Notes: generated from the sequence alone by a model not told the origin. Positions 37,145-46,323 are shown, counted from the first letter of the stretch. The stretch is 64,000 nucleotides of DNA from Asticcacaulis sp. (GCA_024707255.1 JANQAC010000002.1:428001-492000), one strand, 5' to 3'. A program made the numbers and translations.

Positions 37145-37807
37145 AGCGCTGGCGGCTGTCTTTTCCGTTTCGAACTGCTTGCGCAGATCTTCCAGCGTCA
37201 TGGCGATATGCTGGCGCATCAAGGCGGAGACCTCTTCCGACTTGCCTGAAGCCCACAGTTCAAACAGGGCCAGGTGCTCATTGTGGGCGCGATCATCGCG
37301 GCCGGCCGGCTCCAGGTGCTTGCCGACATAGCGTTCCGAGATGATATTCAGGCGCTCGATGATCTGTACCGTGATCTGGCGATGCAGCGGATAAACGAGC
37401 GACATGTGGAAGGCGCGGTTAAGCTTGCCCACCTGCGTCTTATCGCCACTGGCAGCAATATCAAGCGCATCGAGCGCGGTGCGGGCGGCCTTCCTGTCGG
37501 CATCGGTGGCCACTTTGGCAGCTTCACCCACGGCTTCGGGTTCGAGCTTGAGGCGCAGGGCGAAGACCTCTTCTACCTCATCGGCATTCAGCGGGCGGAC
37601 GAAGAAGCCGCGATTGGCGTGGGAGAGAAGCAGGCCCTCCTGCTCCAGGCGGGCGAGGGCTTCGCGCAAGGGAATCTTGCTGACCCCCAGTTCAGCGGCC
37701 AGGGCATCCTGGCGGATGGCCGTATCGGTGGGCAGCTTGCCGGAAATGATGCGGTCACGGACCAGGGAGAAGATCTGTTCGGAGAGGGTTTGAACCACAA
37801 TGGTCAT
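37142..37807 (-). CDS. GntR/FadR-type (FCD) transcriptional regulator, probable master of the locus
   Basis: A 221-residue regulator. The N-terminal winged helix has LVRDRIISGKLPTDTAIRQDALAAELGVSKIPLREALARLEQEGLL (key part LGVSKIPLREALARLE), and the C-terminal FCD ligand-binding domain has ALRLKLEPEAVGEAAK, LNRAFHMSLVYPLH and AHNEHLALFELWASG, with the His residues that bind a metal. Its own promoter carries ATATAGTATACAC. The same GTATAC core occurs before most units of the region, so autoregulation and regulon control are likely. The effector may be hydroxyproline or a catabolite (inference). ATG 37807 is preferred to a GTG ten codons upstream. Confidence 0.9.
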   Translation of the reverse strand: MTIVVQTLSEQIFSLVRDRIISGKLPTDTAIRQDALAAELGVSKIPLREALARLEQEGLLLSHANRGFFVRPLNADEVEEVFALRLKLEPEAVGEAAKVATDADRKAARTALDALDIAASGDKTQVGKLNRAFHMSLVYPLHRQITVQIIERLNIISERYVGKHLEPAGRDDRAHNEHLALFELWASGKSEEVSALMRQHIAMTLEDLRKQFETEKTAASA

Positions 37808-37856
37808 GAAAGTTTTCCGGAGGGCGACAGGGTTCACGTGAGTCCTGCGCTATTTT

Positions 37857-37873
37857 TATATAGTATACACTAG
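37857..37873. promoter_or_regulatory. GTATAC operator candidate before the GntR gene
   Basis: ATATAGTATACACTA lies about 50 bases before the GntR start; GTATAC is at 37863-37868. Confidence 0.6.
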
Positions 37874-38043
37874 ACACCAGTCCGTCGCCATGACAAGGGC
37901 GCAACCGGTGTCAGGGATTAAATTCTGACATTTTCGTAATGCCAGCGGCCTATGCGGGAGCAGTGGTGGCAGAAGGCGCGGGTTTCGGCGAGCCGAAGTC
38001 TTGTGATAGGTTTTTCTTTATATGCCTATGGATTGCGAAAAGC

Positions 38044-38060
38044 ATATATCGTATACGATC
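38044..38060. promoter_or_regulatory. GTATAC operator candidate before the D-amino-acid dehydrogenase gene
   Basis: ATATATCGTATACGATC contains the perfect 12-base palindrome ATCGTATACGAT, the most symmetric copy in the window. GTATAC is at 38051-38056 and the ATG at 38097. Confidence 0.7.
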
Positions 38061-38096
38061 ACTGGTGATCTATGGCAATGCGGATGAAAATAGTCG

Positions 38097-39359
38097 ATGT
38101 CGGCGCCTCAAAATAACGCACTTAAGAAGAGTTTGGTCATTGGTGGCGGCGTGGTCGGCCTGAATATCGCCCTGGCGCTTCAGGCACAGGGATTTCAGGT
38201 CACCTTATGTGATAGTGGCAGCCGGGACTCGGCGTCCTATGGCAATGCCGGCCATATCGCCACCGAACAGGCCGAGCCGCTCGCCTCTATGGCAACCGTA
38301 AAATCGGCCTGGCGGCGCTGGTTCATGCGTGGCGGCGCGCTCTCCCTTCCGCCGCAAGGCTTTTTTGCCTGGCTGCCGTTTTCGCTGCGTCTGCTGGCTG
38401 CGGCGCAACCCAGGCGTTTCGCACAAGGCAAGGTGGCCCTGAAAAGTCTTCTGGCCCAGGCCATGCCCGCGTGGCAACGACGGGTAGCGGATATGGGCGC
38501 GCCGGACCTGCTCTGTGAAGACGGCCATTTTGTCGTCTGGGAAACGCCGGAAAGCGCCGCCAAGGGGCTGCGCGCGTGGTCTGCCGCCGACACCGGAACG
38601 GCCAGCCTGCGACCAGTGACCGATGACGAGATGGCGCAATTATCGGCGCTGACGCAAAAGAAAATTTACGGGGCGATTCGCTTTATCGGCACGGCGCAGA
38701 TCGCTGATACCCGCCGGATGCTGGAAACCCTGGGCGAGCGTTTCATCGAGCGCGGTGGCCGATATCTGCTTGAGCGCGTAGAGAAAATGATTATCCGCAA
38801 GGGCAGCGCCTGGGCGGTGCTGAGCGGGGGCGAACAACTGGCCTCCGATACGGTTGTGATTGCGGCGGGTATCGGCTCCAAACCCCTGCTGGAAGGTCTG
38901 GGTCAGGCTGTGCCTATGATCGCCGAGCGCGGCTATCATATCCAGACCCCGGATCATGGCTGGCCGAAGGGCTTCCCGCCGGTGGTCTTCGAGGATCGCT
39001 CGATGATCGTGACGGGATTTGAAAGTGGCTTGCGGGCGGCCTCGTTTGTCGAGTTCAATCGCCAGGATGCCGCGCCGGACCCGCGCAAGTGGGCGCGCCT
39101 GCGCCGGCATGTCGGTGAGCTTGGCCTGCCGTTCAAAGGCGAGGGGGCGGCCAAAACACAGCAATGGATCGGCACGCGGCCGACCCTGCCGGATTACCTG
39201 CCGGCCATCGGACAATCTGCCAGGGCAGATAACCTCTATTATGCTTTCGGCCACCAGCATCTCGGCTTGACCCTAGGCGCCATTACCGGCGAAATTGTTG
39301 CCGAGATGATAGCGACCGGTCGGGCGCCTGGCGCTTTCGACCTGTCGCGTTTCAAGTAA
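38097..39359 (+). CDS. FAD-dependent D-amino-acid dehydrogenase, probably cis-4-hydroxy-D-proline dehydrogenase
   Basis: A 420-residue DadA-type flavoprotein. The Rossmann motif VIGGGVVGLNIALAL and SYGNAGHIATEQAEPLAS near the N-terminus bind FAD; the C-terminus has WIGTRPTLPDYLPAIG and YYAFGHQHLGLTLGAITGE. In the 4-hydroxyproline pathway this enzyme oxidises the D-epimer to 1-pyrroline-4-hydroxy-2-carboxylate, linking the epimerase and deaminase encoded 12 kb away under the same kind of operator. The specific substrate is assigned by context. The M24 peptidase gene follows after ten bases in the same operon. Confidence 0.87.
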   Translation: MSAPQNNALKKSLVIGGGVVGLNIALALQAQGFQVTLCDSGSRDSASYGNAGHIATEQAEPLASMATVKSAWRRWFMRGGALSLPPQGFFAWLPFSLRLLAAAQPRRFAQGKVALKSLLAQAMPAWQRRVADMGAPDLLCEDGHFVVWETPESAAKGLRAWSAADTGTASLRPVTDDEMAQLSALTQKKIYGAIRFIGTAQIADTRRMLETLGERFIERGGRYLLERVEKMIIRKGSAWAVLSGGEQLASDTVVIAAGIGSKPLLEGLGQAVPMIAERGYHIQTPDHGWPKGFPPVVFEDRSMIVTGFESGLRAASFVEFNRQDAAPDPRKWARLRRHVGELGLPFKGEGAAKTQQWIGTRPTLPDYLPAIGQSARADNLYYAFGHQHLGLTLGAITGEIVAEMIATGRAPGAFDLSRFK

Positions 39360-39369
39360 GGAATTCCCC

Positions 39370-40552
39370 ATGATCGGTTCATCCACCCCCGAAGCCGAAC
39401 TGGCCAAGCTGTCGGTCTATGCCCATCAGGCGCCGGCCATCATCATAACCGAACGCCTGACGCGTATCGAAAAGGCGCGCAAGCTGACCCGTGACATGGG
39501 CGCCGATGCGCTTCTGGTCGGGGCCGGAGCCAGCCTCAACTATTTCGCCGGCGTGCCGTGGGGGGCTTCCGAGCGTCTGGTCGGGATGCTGATCCCGGTG
39601 ACCGGTGATCCGCTGATGATCTGTCCGTTCTTCGAACTGGGCTCGCTCGAAGCCGATATGAAGATTACCGCCGAGTTCCGCCTGTGGCAGGAGCATGAGA
39701 GCCCGCACGCCCTGATCGGCCAGGCCATGGGCGACTGGGGCGCCAAGGTGATCGCCGTCGATCCGGCCATGTCGTTCGAGATGGTCAGCCGTCTGGGCCC
39801 CGAAACCGGCTTAGATATCCGCGAAGCCTCGTCGGTCATCAATGGCTGCCGCATGTACAAGTCGGCGGCCGAACTGGCCCTGATGCAGCAGGCCAAGGAC
39901 ATGACCATCCTGGTGCATAAGGCCGTCGCGCGGATGCTTTACGAGGGTATTACCACGAAGGAGGTGAACACCTTTATCGAGGCGGCGCACCGCAAGTTGG
40001 GGGCTTCGGGCAATTCCTTCGTCATCACCCAGTTCGGCCGCGGTACGGCCTTCCCGCACGGCCTGCCCGGCGAGCAGCGCCTGAAGGAGGGCGATATGGT
40101 GCTGGTCGATACCGGCTGCTATGTGCAGGGCTATACATCGGACATCACCCGCACCTATATCTTCGGCCAGCCCAAGCCGGAATATCAGCGCGTCTGGGAC
40201 ATCGAAAAAGAAGCCCAGGCGGCCGCCTTTGCGCGCGTCGAGGTCGGCCTGCCGTGCGAAGCGGTCGATTACGCCGCCCGCGCCGTGCTGGAAAAAGCAT
40301 GGCCTGGGGCCGGATTACACTCTGCCGGGCACGCCGCACCGCACAGGTCACGGCATTGGCCTCAGCATCCATGAGCCCGCCTATCTGGTGCGTGGCGACA
40401 AGACCCCGCTGGCGCCGGGCATGTGCTTCTCAAATGAGCCGATGATCGTGGTGCCCGATACATTCGGCGTTCGCCTGGAAGACCATATGTACGTCACCGA
40501 AAATGGCGCGAAATGGTTCACCGAGCCACAGGAAGCCATCGACAGGGTATAG
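39370..40552 (+). CDS. M24 family Xaa-Pro peptidase (frame shift)
   Basis: A cytosolic metallopeptidase of about 393 residues in the Xaa-Pro aminopeptidase/dipeptidase group. The metal-binding set is complete: VDTG (Asp), TSDITRTY (Asp), GHGIGLSIHEPAY (His), SNEPMIV (Glu) and RLEDHMYV (Glu). The frames meet at a run of five A (40292-40296); with four A the sequence reads AVLEKHGLGPDYTLPGTPH, as expected for the family. In this context it would split Xaa-Hyp or Xaa-Pro dipeptides taken up by the cell (inference). It follows the dehydrogenase and ends at a hairpin terminator. Confidence 0.9.
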
Positions 40553-40560
40553 TTGCGAGA

Positions 40561-40588
40561 GCCGGCGGATAATTTCGCCGGTTCTTTT
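40561..40588 (+). terminator. terminator after the M24 gene
   Basis: A 7-base stem GCCGGCG/CGCCGGT with an eight-base loop, then TCTTTTC. Confidence 0.65.
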
Positions 40589-40599
40589 CGGATTATTTT

Positions 40600-40638
40600 G
40601 TTGACTAGGAAATCATATTATATAATTTCCTAGTCAAC
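40600..40638. promoter_or_regulatory. MarR operator overlapping the promoter
   Basis: A perfect inverted repeat: GTTGACTAGGAAAT (40600-40613) and ATTTCCTAGTCAAC (40625-40638) around an 11-base A/T spacer. The spacer and right arm contain TATAAT at 40621-40626, and the left arm carries TTGACT, so a bound dimer would block RNA polymerase. The marR start follows 13 bases later. The perfect arms suggest strong autorepression. Confidence 0.8.
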
Positions 40639-40651
40639 AAATGAGGCCGCC

Positions 40652-41113
40652 ATGAGTACTGCCGTACACCCCTCTCATCTGACTTCACACCTCGGCTTCT
40701 GGCTGAGGTTCGTCTCTAACCATGTTTCCCATGCCTTTGCCCGCAAACTGGAGGGCCGCGACGTCACCGTGGCGGAGTGGGTGCTGCTGCGAGAGCTTTA
40801 TGATGCGGACACCATCGCTCCCAGCCGGCTGGCGGAGCGGATGGGCATGACGCGCGGGGCCATCACCAAACTGGCAGACCGCCTTATCGCCAAGGGACTG
40901 GTCAGCCGTCAGGCCAATCCGGAAGACGCGCGGGCCCAGACCCTGACAATCACGGTGGCAGGACAGGGACTTATCCCCGAACTCTCGGCTCTGGCAGATA
41001 GCAACGACGCCGAATTTTTCGGCCACCTGACGCCAGCCGAGCGAGAGGAAATTGAGCGACTGCTCAAGGATATTATTACGCGGCGCGGGTTGACGGCCGT
41101 GCCTGTCAGCTAG
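40652..41113 (+). CDS. MarR family transcriptional regulator
   Basis: A 153-residue winged-helix regulator. It shows VAEWVLLRELYDADTIAPSRLAERMGMTRGAITKLADRLIAKGLVSR as the DNA-binding region (key part GMTRGAITKLADRL), the wing with NPEDARAQTLTIT, and a C-terminal dimer helix (LTPAEREEIERLLKDII). A large perfect palindrome covers its promoter, suggesting autoregulation. The DUF1398 gene follows after 42 bases and is the likely coregulated target. It appears unrelated to the surrounding glycoprotein genes. Confidence 0.9.
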   Translation: MSTAVHPSHLTSHLGFWLRFVSNHVSHAFARKLEGRDVTVAEWVLLRELYDADTIAPSRLAERMGMTRGAITKLADRLIAKGLVSRQANPEDARAQTLTITVAGQGLIPELSALADSNDAEFFGHLTPAEREEIERLLKDIITRRGLTAVPVS

Positions 41114-41155
41114 GCGCCGTTACTTGTTTCAGTTCATCTAAGAAGGCGTGAAGCC

Positions 41156-41563
41156 ATGCACACATCTGTTATATCCGTTATCCAGGATTGCCATGAAGCG
41201 TCCGAAAGCGATCGAATGAACTTTCCGCAGATACTGGAAAAATTTCATTTCGTCGGTATCGAGGGGTACAGCGTTGACTATCGCCGCTCGGCCAAGACAT
41301 ATTATCAGCCGGACGGTGAAAGCCTGGACCTTTCATTCGCTCCTCTTGAGGTGCCGGTGGCGGCCACTTTCGACAGCGGACGCCTGCAGGCTGCGATCCG
41401 TGAAGCCCAGGCCAATGCGGCGGGCTATACCTATCGCAGCTTTTGCCGCAAGGTGATGCTGGCTGGCTGTGCTGGCTATATCGTGTCTATTCCGGGCCGC
41501 CGTGTCCTTTATTTCGGACGGACGGCCGAAATCCATATCGAGCATTTTCCCGGACAGGCCTGA
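41156..41563 (+). CDS. DUF1398 family protein
   Basis: A 135-residue protein of the DUF1398 family, often labelled phage envelope protein without good evidence. The recognisable elements are VGIEGYSVDYRRSAKTYY, a central AAIREAQANAAGYTYRSFC, and a C-terminal GRRVLYFGRTAEIHIEHFP. It is probably cytosolic; the function is unknown. It is the second gene of the marR unit. The ATG at 41156 is 20 codons before a second ATG (41216, MNFPQILEKF) that would fit the family length as well. Confidence 0.78.
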   Translation: MHTSVISVIQDCHEASESDRMNFPQILEKFHFVGIEGYSVDYRRSAKTYYQPDGESLDLSFAPLEVPVAATFDSGRLQAAIREAQANAAGYTYRSFCRKVMLAGCAGYIVSIPGRRVLYFGRTAEIHIEHFPGQA

Positions 41564-41627
41564 CAAGAGGCTGGCCTTTGCCCCTGCGCATCTGACCTCA
41601 GGATTGCATGAAGAACGCTGAAAGTCT

Positions 41628-42659
41628 CTAAATCAACGGGCCATTTGCCACGGGGTCACCGAAATCGGGTATACCGTCCGCCGTGTAATGGATCGGCTGG
41701 ACGCGGGTATGGCGGTTCGGGTCGAACAGGGGATCACCCTGGATTTCCTTATAGTCGCGGGCGTGATAGACCAGCATGTCGCGCCCGTTTTCATCGATGG
41801 TGAAGCTGTTGTGACCGGGGCCCCAGACGCTATGGGCTGGCGAACTCCTGAATACCGGTTCCGGTGATTTTATCCATGACGCCGGATCCATGATGTCGGC
41901 ATCGTCGCGCGCGGTCAGCATACCCATGCAGTAATGGTAATCGGTGGCGGCGGCCGAATAGGTCAGGAAGAGGCGGCCGTTGCGCGCCAAAAGGGCCGGA
42001 CCTTCATTGACCCTGAAGCCGATGGTTTCCCACTCATAGGTCGGCACCGTCAGACGGGTCGGTTTTGCAGCGAGAGTGATCGGCGTTGCCAGGGGCGCCA
42101 GGTAGAGATTGCTGTTGGTGTCGATCCCTGGTTCGTGCTGCGCCCAGCACACATAGCGCATGCCGCGATGGACGAAGGTCGTCGAATCGAGAGTGAAGGT
42201 ATCCCACGGCGTTTCAAGCTGCCCGGTCAGGGACCACTTTCCGGTCAACGGGTTGGTATCCGGGCAGGAGAGCACATAGGTGCGGATATGGAACTTGTCG
42301 TCGCCATTACCGGCGGCGAAATAGATGTGCCACTGACCGTCGAAATGATGCAGTTCCGGCGCCCAGATATAGCCTGCCATCCGGCCGCTTTCCGGACGTC
42401 GCCAGACCACGGTCTCGTCCGCTCTCGCCAGTCCGGTCAGGGTGCGGGCGCGGCGGATGGCCAGCCGGTCATATTCCGGCACCGAGGCCATCATGTAGTA
42501 ATAGCCATCGTCATGCCGGAATACCTGCGGATCGGCGCGTTGCAGGACCAGCGGATTGACGATCTTCGACGGACGCTCAGCCGCCTGCGCGAGAATAGGG
42601 GACATCAGACCAGCACCTGCGGATGTGGTTATAAAGTGACGACGGCTAAGGATGGGCAT
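41628..42659 (-). CDS. Tat-exported GH43 family glycosidase (arabinofuranosidase candidate)
   Basis: A 343-residue protein with a twin-arginine leader (MPILSRRHFITTSAGAGLMS) and a five-bladed GH43 propeller. Expected acidic residues are Asp in QRADPQVFRHDDG (base), Asp in FTLDSTTFVH (pKa modulator) and Glu in VNEGPALLAR (acid). GH43 enzymes mostly release alpha-L-arabinofuranose or xylose; in this locus removal of alpha-arabinofuranose caps from Hyp-linked arabinans is plausible (inference). ATG 42659 gives a proper Tat signal; the open frame continues to a TTG at 42701. It is the last gene of the leftward DUF885 C operon, 71 bases after the methyltransferase. Confidence 0.85.
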   Translation of the reverse strand: MPILSRRHFITTSAGAGLMSPILAQAAERPSKIVNPLVLQRADPQVFRHDDGYYYMMASVPEYDRLAIRRARTLTGLARADETVVWRRPESGRMAGYIWAPELHHFDGQWHIYFAAGNGDDKFHIRTYVLSCPDTNPLTGKWSLTGQLETPWDTFTLDSTTFVHRGMRYVCWAQHEPGIDTNSNLYLAPLATPITLAAKPTRLTVPTYEWETIGFRVNEGPALLARNGRLFLTYSAAATDYHYCMGMLTARDDADIMDPASWIKSPEPVFRSSPAHSVWGPGHNSFTIDENGRDMLVYHARDYKEIQGDPLFDPNRHTRVQPIHYTADGIPDFGDPVANGPLI

Positions 42660-42730
42660 TGCGGACTCTGGGAAAACCGGGGAGGGATAAATGTCAGACA
42701 ATTGCCCTTACACCGCGCAAAGGCGCCTTG

Positions 42731-43549
42731 TCAAACCACGGCCGTGATGACATGGGCCTGTATCTTCGCGGCGATCGCGCCATGACCATGTCTTCCGGCC
42801 AGCGAAGCGGTGACATAATCTGTTGCAGCTTCCAGGTTTCCACCGGCGGCCTCGAGATCATTGCGCAGAAGGGTGCCCTGGCAATAGGCGGTGGCCACAT
42901 GATGTGGGGATGGCGCGCGGCTGGTTTCGGTTCGGGTGTCTATGGCCACATCAGAGAAGCCCGCGGTCTCCAGTTCGCTACGTATCACTGTCGTATCGTG
43001 GTAGCCATGCGGTGTGCGGGCCAGAAAACGCGGCGGATCTGCCGGCAGGAGGCGGGCGAGGGCATTGGTCACGTCATCGGCAAACACATTCGTCTCGATG
43101 CGATCCCAGACGCTGAACAGGAAACGCCCGCCGGCTTTCAGTACACGCCGGGCTTCGCGGTAAGCCTGTGCGCGATCCGGAAAGAACATGGCGCCGAACT
43201 GACAGAAGACGAGATCGAAGCTTTCGTTTGCAAACGGCAGCGCCATGGCGTCGGCCTGTTGCCATTGGATGCGCTTATCCGGCGGTTGCTGTGAGGCCGC
43301 GTAATCAAGCATCGGCGGGTTCAGGTCGGTGACGATATAGCGGGTTTCGGGCGGTAATTGCGGTACCAGGGCACGCGTAACGACACCGGTGCCTGCAGCG
43401 ATTTCCAGTACCGCATCCAGTTTCAGGGCGGCCGCACGCCTAGCCATATCGTCGGCATAGGGCTGGAAGATCAGCGGCACCATGTGGCGGTCATAATTTT
43501 CCGGCACCGAGCCCGCGAATACCTTGTCTGAGTCCCGCATGATTGTCAT
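42731..43549 (-). CDS. class I SAM-dependent methyltransferase
   Basis: A 272-residue UbiE/Methyltransf_11-type enzyme. Motif I is VLEIAAGTGVVTRAL, followed by YIVTDLNPPMLDYA, the post-II DAMALPFANESFDLVFCQFGAMFF region (key part FDLVFCQFG) and a motif III region, EARRVLKAGGRFLFSVWD. The substrate cannot be told from sequence. It lies between the metallopeptidase-like gene and GH43, all on the minus strand, with a 45-base gap upstream. Its place in a glycoprotein locus is odd; it may be a passenger. Confidence 0.85.
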   Translation of the reverse strand: MTIMRDSDKVFAGSVPENYDRHMVPLIFQPYADDMARRAAALKLDAVLEIAAGTGVVTRALVPQLPPETRYIVTDLNPPMLDYAASQQPPDKRIQWQQADAMALPFANESFDLVFCQFGAMFFPDRAQAYREARRVLKAGGRFLFSVWDRIETNVFADDVTNALARLLPADPPRFLARTPHGYHDTTVIRSELETAGFSDVAIDTRTETSRAPSPHHVATAYCQGTLLRNDLEAAGGNLEAATDYVTASLAGRHGHGAIAAKIQAHVITAVV

Positions 43550-43594
43550 CGCTCTCCGGCATCAGGCCGTGAGAGAGTGTACTACGCTGCCAGC

Positions 43595-44560
43595 TTACGA
43601 GAAACAGTCATCTTTCGCCTTGCCGCTTTCGTCCAGGCTGATGTGCGCCGTGTTCATGCGGGCGGGGTGCATGTAATAAACATCGGCCGGAATACGATGA
43701 TCCCAGCGGTAGACTTCCGACAGAAGGGCGTAGAATTCCGGATCATGGGCCTTGAAATCGTCGGCGTTCACGACTGTCAGGGTGTCGGTGATGTATGCCT
43801 TGTTGGAATTGAACCAGAACTGCGTGCCTTCGGCCCAGTATTCATCCAGCGTATTGGCCATGTAGGCGCCCTGCCACAGGCGCTTTTCCCTGGCATGGGC
43901 ATAGGCGGCTTCAACGCGCGTTTCCAGCACCGGATCGGCCGTGCGGATAGCCTCGAAAATGCTGTGCGAGAACTCGTGAACCAGGATGTTCTCGCCGTAA
44001 TAGCGCGTGCCGGGCACGCCCATGATGTTTTCAGCCGCCCCCGTGGTGTAGGTGCCGCCCATGCCGCGGGCGCGCTGCGCCCAGTAGTCGCGGTCGCTTT
44101 GCAGGCCGATGCCCTTGGCATAATCGCGCACATCGCATTTCGACAGTCGCGGATCATCGATGGCCGGCTTTTTCCAGTCGCTTTGTTCAGGAATATCTGT
44201 CGTCGTTTCGTCGATCGCCATGATGCCGACGCGGGCGCCATACCGGATCAACTGGTTGCGGATATCCGGCCGCTCTGAAAGCATGTAAAGCACGATATCG
44301 CGCGCAACCATGATGCCCGCGTCAGGGACATTCTTCGAGCCGATGATCGGAATGCCGCCGGCATCGGCATATTTCTGGTAGAACGGGTCAAGGTTCAGCC
44401 ACTGCGGCGGGTGCGTGATAAGGCGGGCGTCGAAGAATGGGATTTCCGCCTTTGCCATAACGGCGCGCTCCGCTTCTGTCGCCAGGCCCGGACTTGATAC
44501 TAAAGACCCGGACAACAGAAGGCTGGCGATCAGGACAGCGAAAGAAAGCCCCCGCTTCAT
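43595..44560 (-). CDS. secreted HExxH metallopeptidase candidate
   Basis: A 321-residue protein with a signal peptide (MKRGLSFAVLIASLLLSGSL...). The zinc-site candidate is ILVHEFSHSIFEAI near residue 192, with a downstream acidic motif NTLDEYWAEGTQFWFN that could supply the third ligand, as in gluzincin-type enzymes. I do not recognise a named family. Cysteines in SKCDVRDYAKG and KDDCFS may pair. It is translated one base after DUF885 C, so the two secreted proteins are probably made together and act on the same material. A glycoprotein or peptide substrate is inferred from context only. Confidence 0.72.
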   Translation of the reverse strand: MKRGLSFAVLIASLLLSGSLVSSPGLATEAERAVMAKAEIPFFDARLITHPPQWLNLDPFYQKYADAGGIPIIGSKNVPDAGIMVARDIVLYMLSERPDIRNQLIRYGARVGIMAIDETTTDIPEQSDWKKPAIDDPRLSKCDVRDYAKGIGLQSDRDYWAQRARGMGGTYTTGAAENIMGVPGTRYYGENILVHEFSHSIFEAIRTADPVLETRVEAAYAHAREKRLWQGAYMANTLDEYWAEGTQFWFNSNKAYITDTLTVVNADDFKAHDPEFYALLSEVYRWDHRIPADVYYMHPARMNTAHISLDESGKAKDDCFS

Positions 44561-44561
44561 G

Positions 44562-46323
44562 CTACTTCTCGTCTGCGTAGGGGCCCTTGCCGCCTTCCGC
44601 GATAAAGCGGTCGACGCGCGCTTCCAGCACCGGCAGCGGGACCGAACCCAGTTGCAGGACGGCGTCGTGGAACTGACGCAGGTCGAACTTTTCGCCCAGG
44701 GCGGCTTCGGCCTTGTGACGGGCCTTCCAGATGGCCATCTCGCCGAGATAGTAGGAGAGCGCCTGGCCCGGCCAGGCGATATAGCGATCCACTTCCGTGG
44801 TCACTTCATGCTTGGAGAGGGCGGTATTTTCCAGCAGATAATTCTGGGCCTGTTCGCGCGTCCAGCCCTTGGCGTGGATGCCGGTATCGACCACCAGGCG
44901 GCAGGCGCGCCACATCTGGTAGCTCAACATGCCGTAGGTTTCATAGGGCGTGTGGTACATGCCCATCTCGACACCCAGGCGTTCGGAATAGAGCGCCCAG
45001 CCTTCGCCATAGGCCGAGATATAGGTGAACTGACGGAAGGGCGGCAGGTCGGTGTTCTCCGCGGCCAGCGGCATCTGGAAGGCGTGGCCTGGCGCCGATT
45101 CATGCAGGGTCAGGGCCGGCAGCGAATAGAGCGGACGTGACGGCAGGTTCCAGGTATTGACCAGGTAGACGCCGGGGCCGCCGCGGCCGCCGGTATAGAA
45201 GGGGGCGATATCATCCGGCACGGGAATAATCCCGAAGCGCGAACGGGGAAGCCGGCCGAAATATTGCGACGCCTTGCCATCAAATTCCTTGGCGGTCCAG
45301 GCGGCGCGGTCGAGCAGGGCTTGCGGCGTGGTGACGTAGAACTGCGGATCCGTGCGCAGGAAATCGTTGAAGGCCGGCAGATCGCCCTTGAAGCCGACCT
45401 GATCCTTGATCGCCAGCATTTCCGCCTTGATCTTGGCCACTTCGTCGAGGCCGATCTGGTGGATCTGTTCCGGAGTCATGTCGACCGTGGCGTATTCGCG
45501 CACCTGTGACTGGTAGAACGCCTTGCCATTGGGCAGGTCATAGGCGGCGATCGACCTGGCGGCGCCGGGGATATATTCCTCGCGCATGAATTTGAGCAGG
45601 GTCTTGTGCGCCGGCAGCACCGACTTGGTGATGGCATCGGCGGCGGCCTTGCGCAGTTCGGCCTGTTTCTCGGCAGGGATGGTGGCCGGCAGCGACTTGA
45701 ATGGCGTGTAGTAGATATTGTCTTCAACGGTCTTGGCGTCGGTCACGCTGGTGATGGTGGCATCGCGGCCCTGCAGCGAGATCTGCGGCAGGGTGAAGCC
45801 GCGCTTCAGGCCGGCGCGCATATTGTCGGTATTGTCCTTGAAATAGCGCGGCATGTCATTGAGCTGCGCAATATAGTTGCGATAATCGCTCTCACTGTGG
45901 AAGCTGCCGCGCGCCATGCCGGCCAGATCACCCCAGAAGGAGGTGTCGCCGCTTAAGGGGCGCTGATAGACTTTAAATTGCTGATCGGCGATCAGGGTTT
46001 CGATCTGGAAGCGGTAAACCTGGTAGTCCTCGGCTTCCTTGGGCGAGAGCGCCTTGACATCGACGGTATCAAGTTGCTTCAGCGTGTCCTGCCAACGGGC
46101 CAGCTTGGCAGCTTGGGCCTTTTTCGGAAACGTCCGGCAGATGGGCGGCCACCTCGCCAGAGGGGCTATCTTCATTGGCGGCTTCCTGCTGGCTGCGCCA
46201 GTCCCATTCACTCTTATATATGGACTCGAACTTCTGGTCCGTTGCCGTATCGGCCAGTGCCGGCAGGGCGGAAAGCGAGGTCAGGATGACGGTAAGGGCG
46301 GTGGCGTGCAGCAGGGCTTTCAT
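44562..46323 (-). CDS. secreted DUF885 family peptidase-like protein, copy C (frame shift)
   Basis: A secreted protein of about 586 residues; the signal peptide is MKALLHATALTVILTSLSAL, then PALA. The putative metal motif is HESAPGHAFQ, followed by GEGWALYSERLGVEMGMYHTPYE, and the C-terminus ends EGGKGPYADEK. It is a close paralogue of copy B. The first ~65 residues are in another frame; a run of five T on the plus strand (46120-46124) in place of four breaks the reading at HLPDVSEK-AQAAKLARW. Removing one base restores homology. It heads the operon with the HExxH protein, methyltransferase and GH43, and is divergent from GH127. Confidence 0.87.

Noticed and set aside
37939..38163. Short open frame before the D-amino-acid dehydrogenase
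   Set aside because: It overlaps the operator and the start of the real gene, with no ribosome-binding site or conserved text.
41669..41674. GTATAC inside the GH43 coding region as an operator
   Set aside because: It lies at the 3' end of a gene with no promoter nearby; treated as chance.
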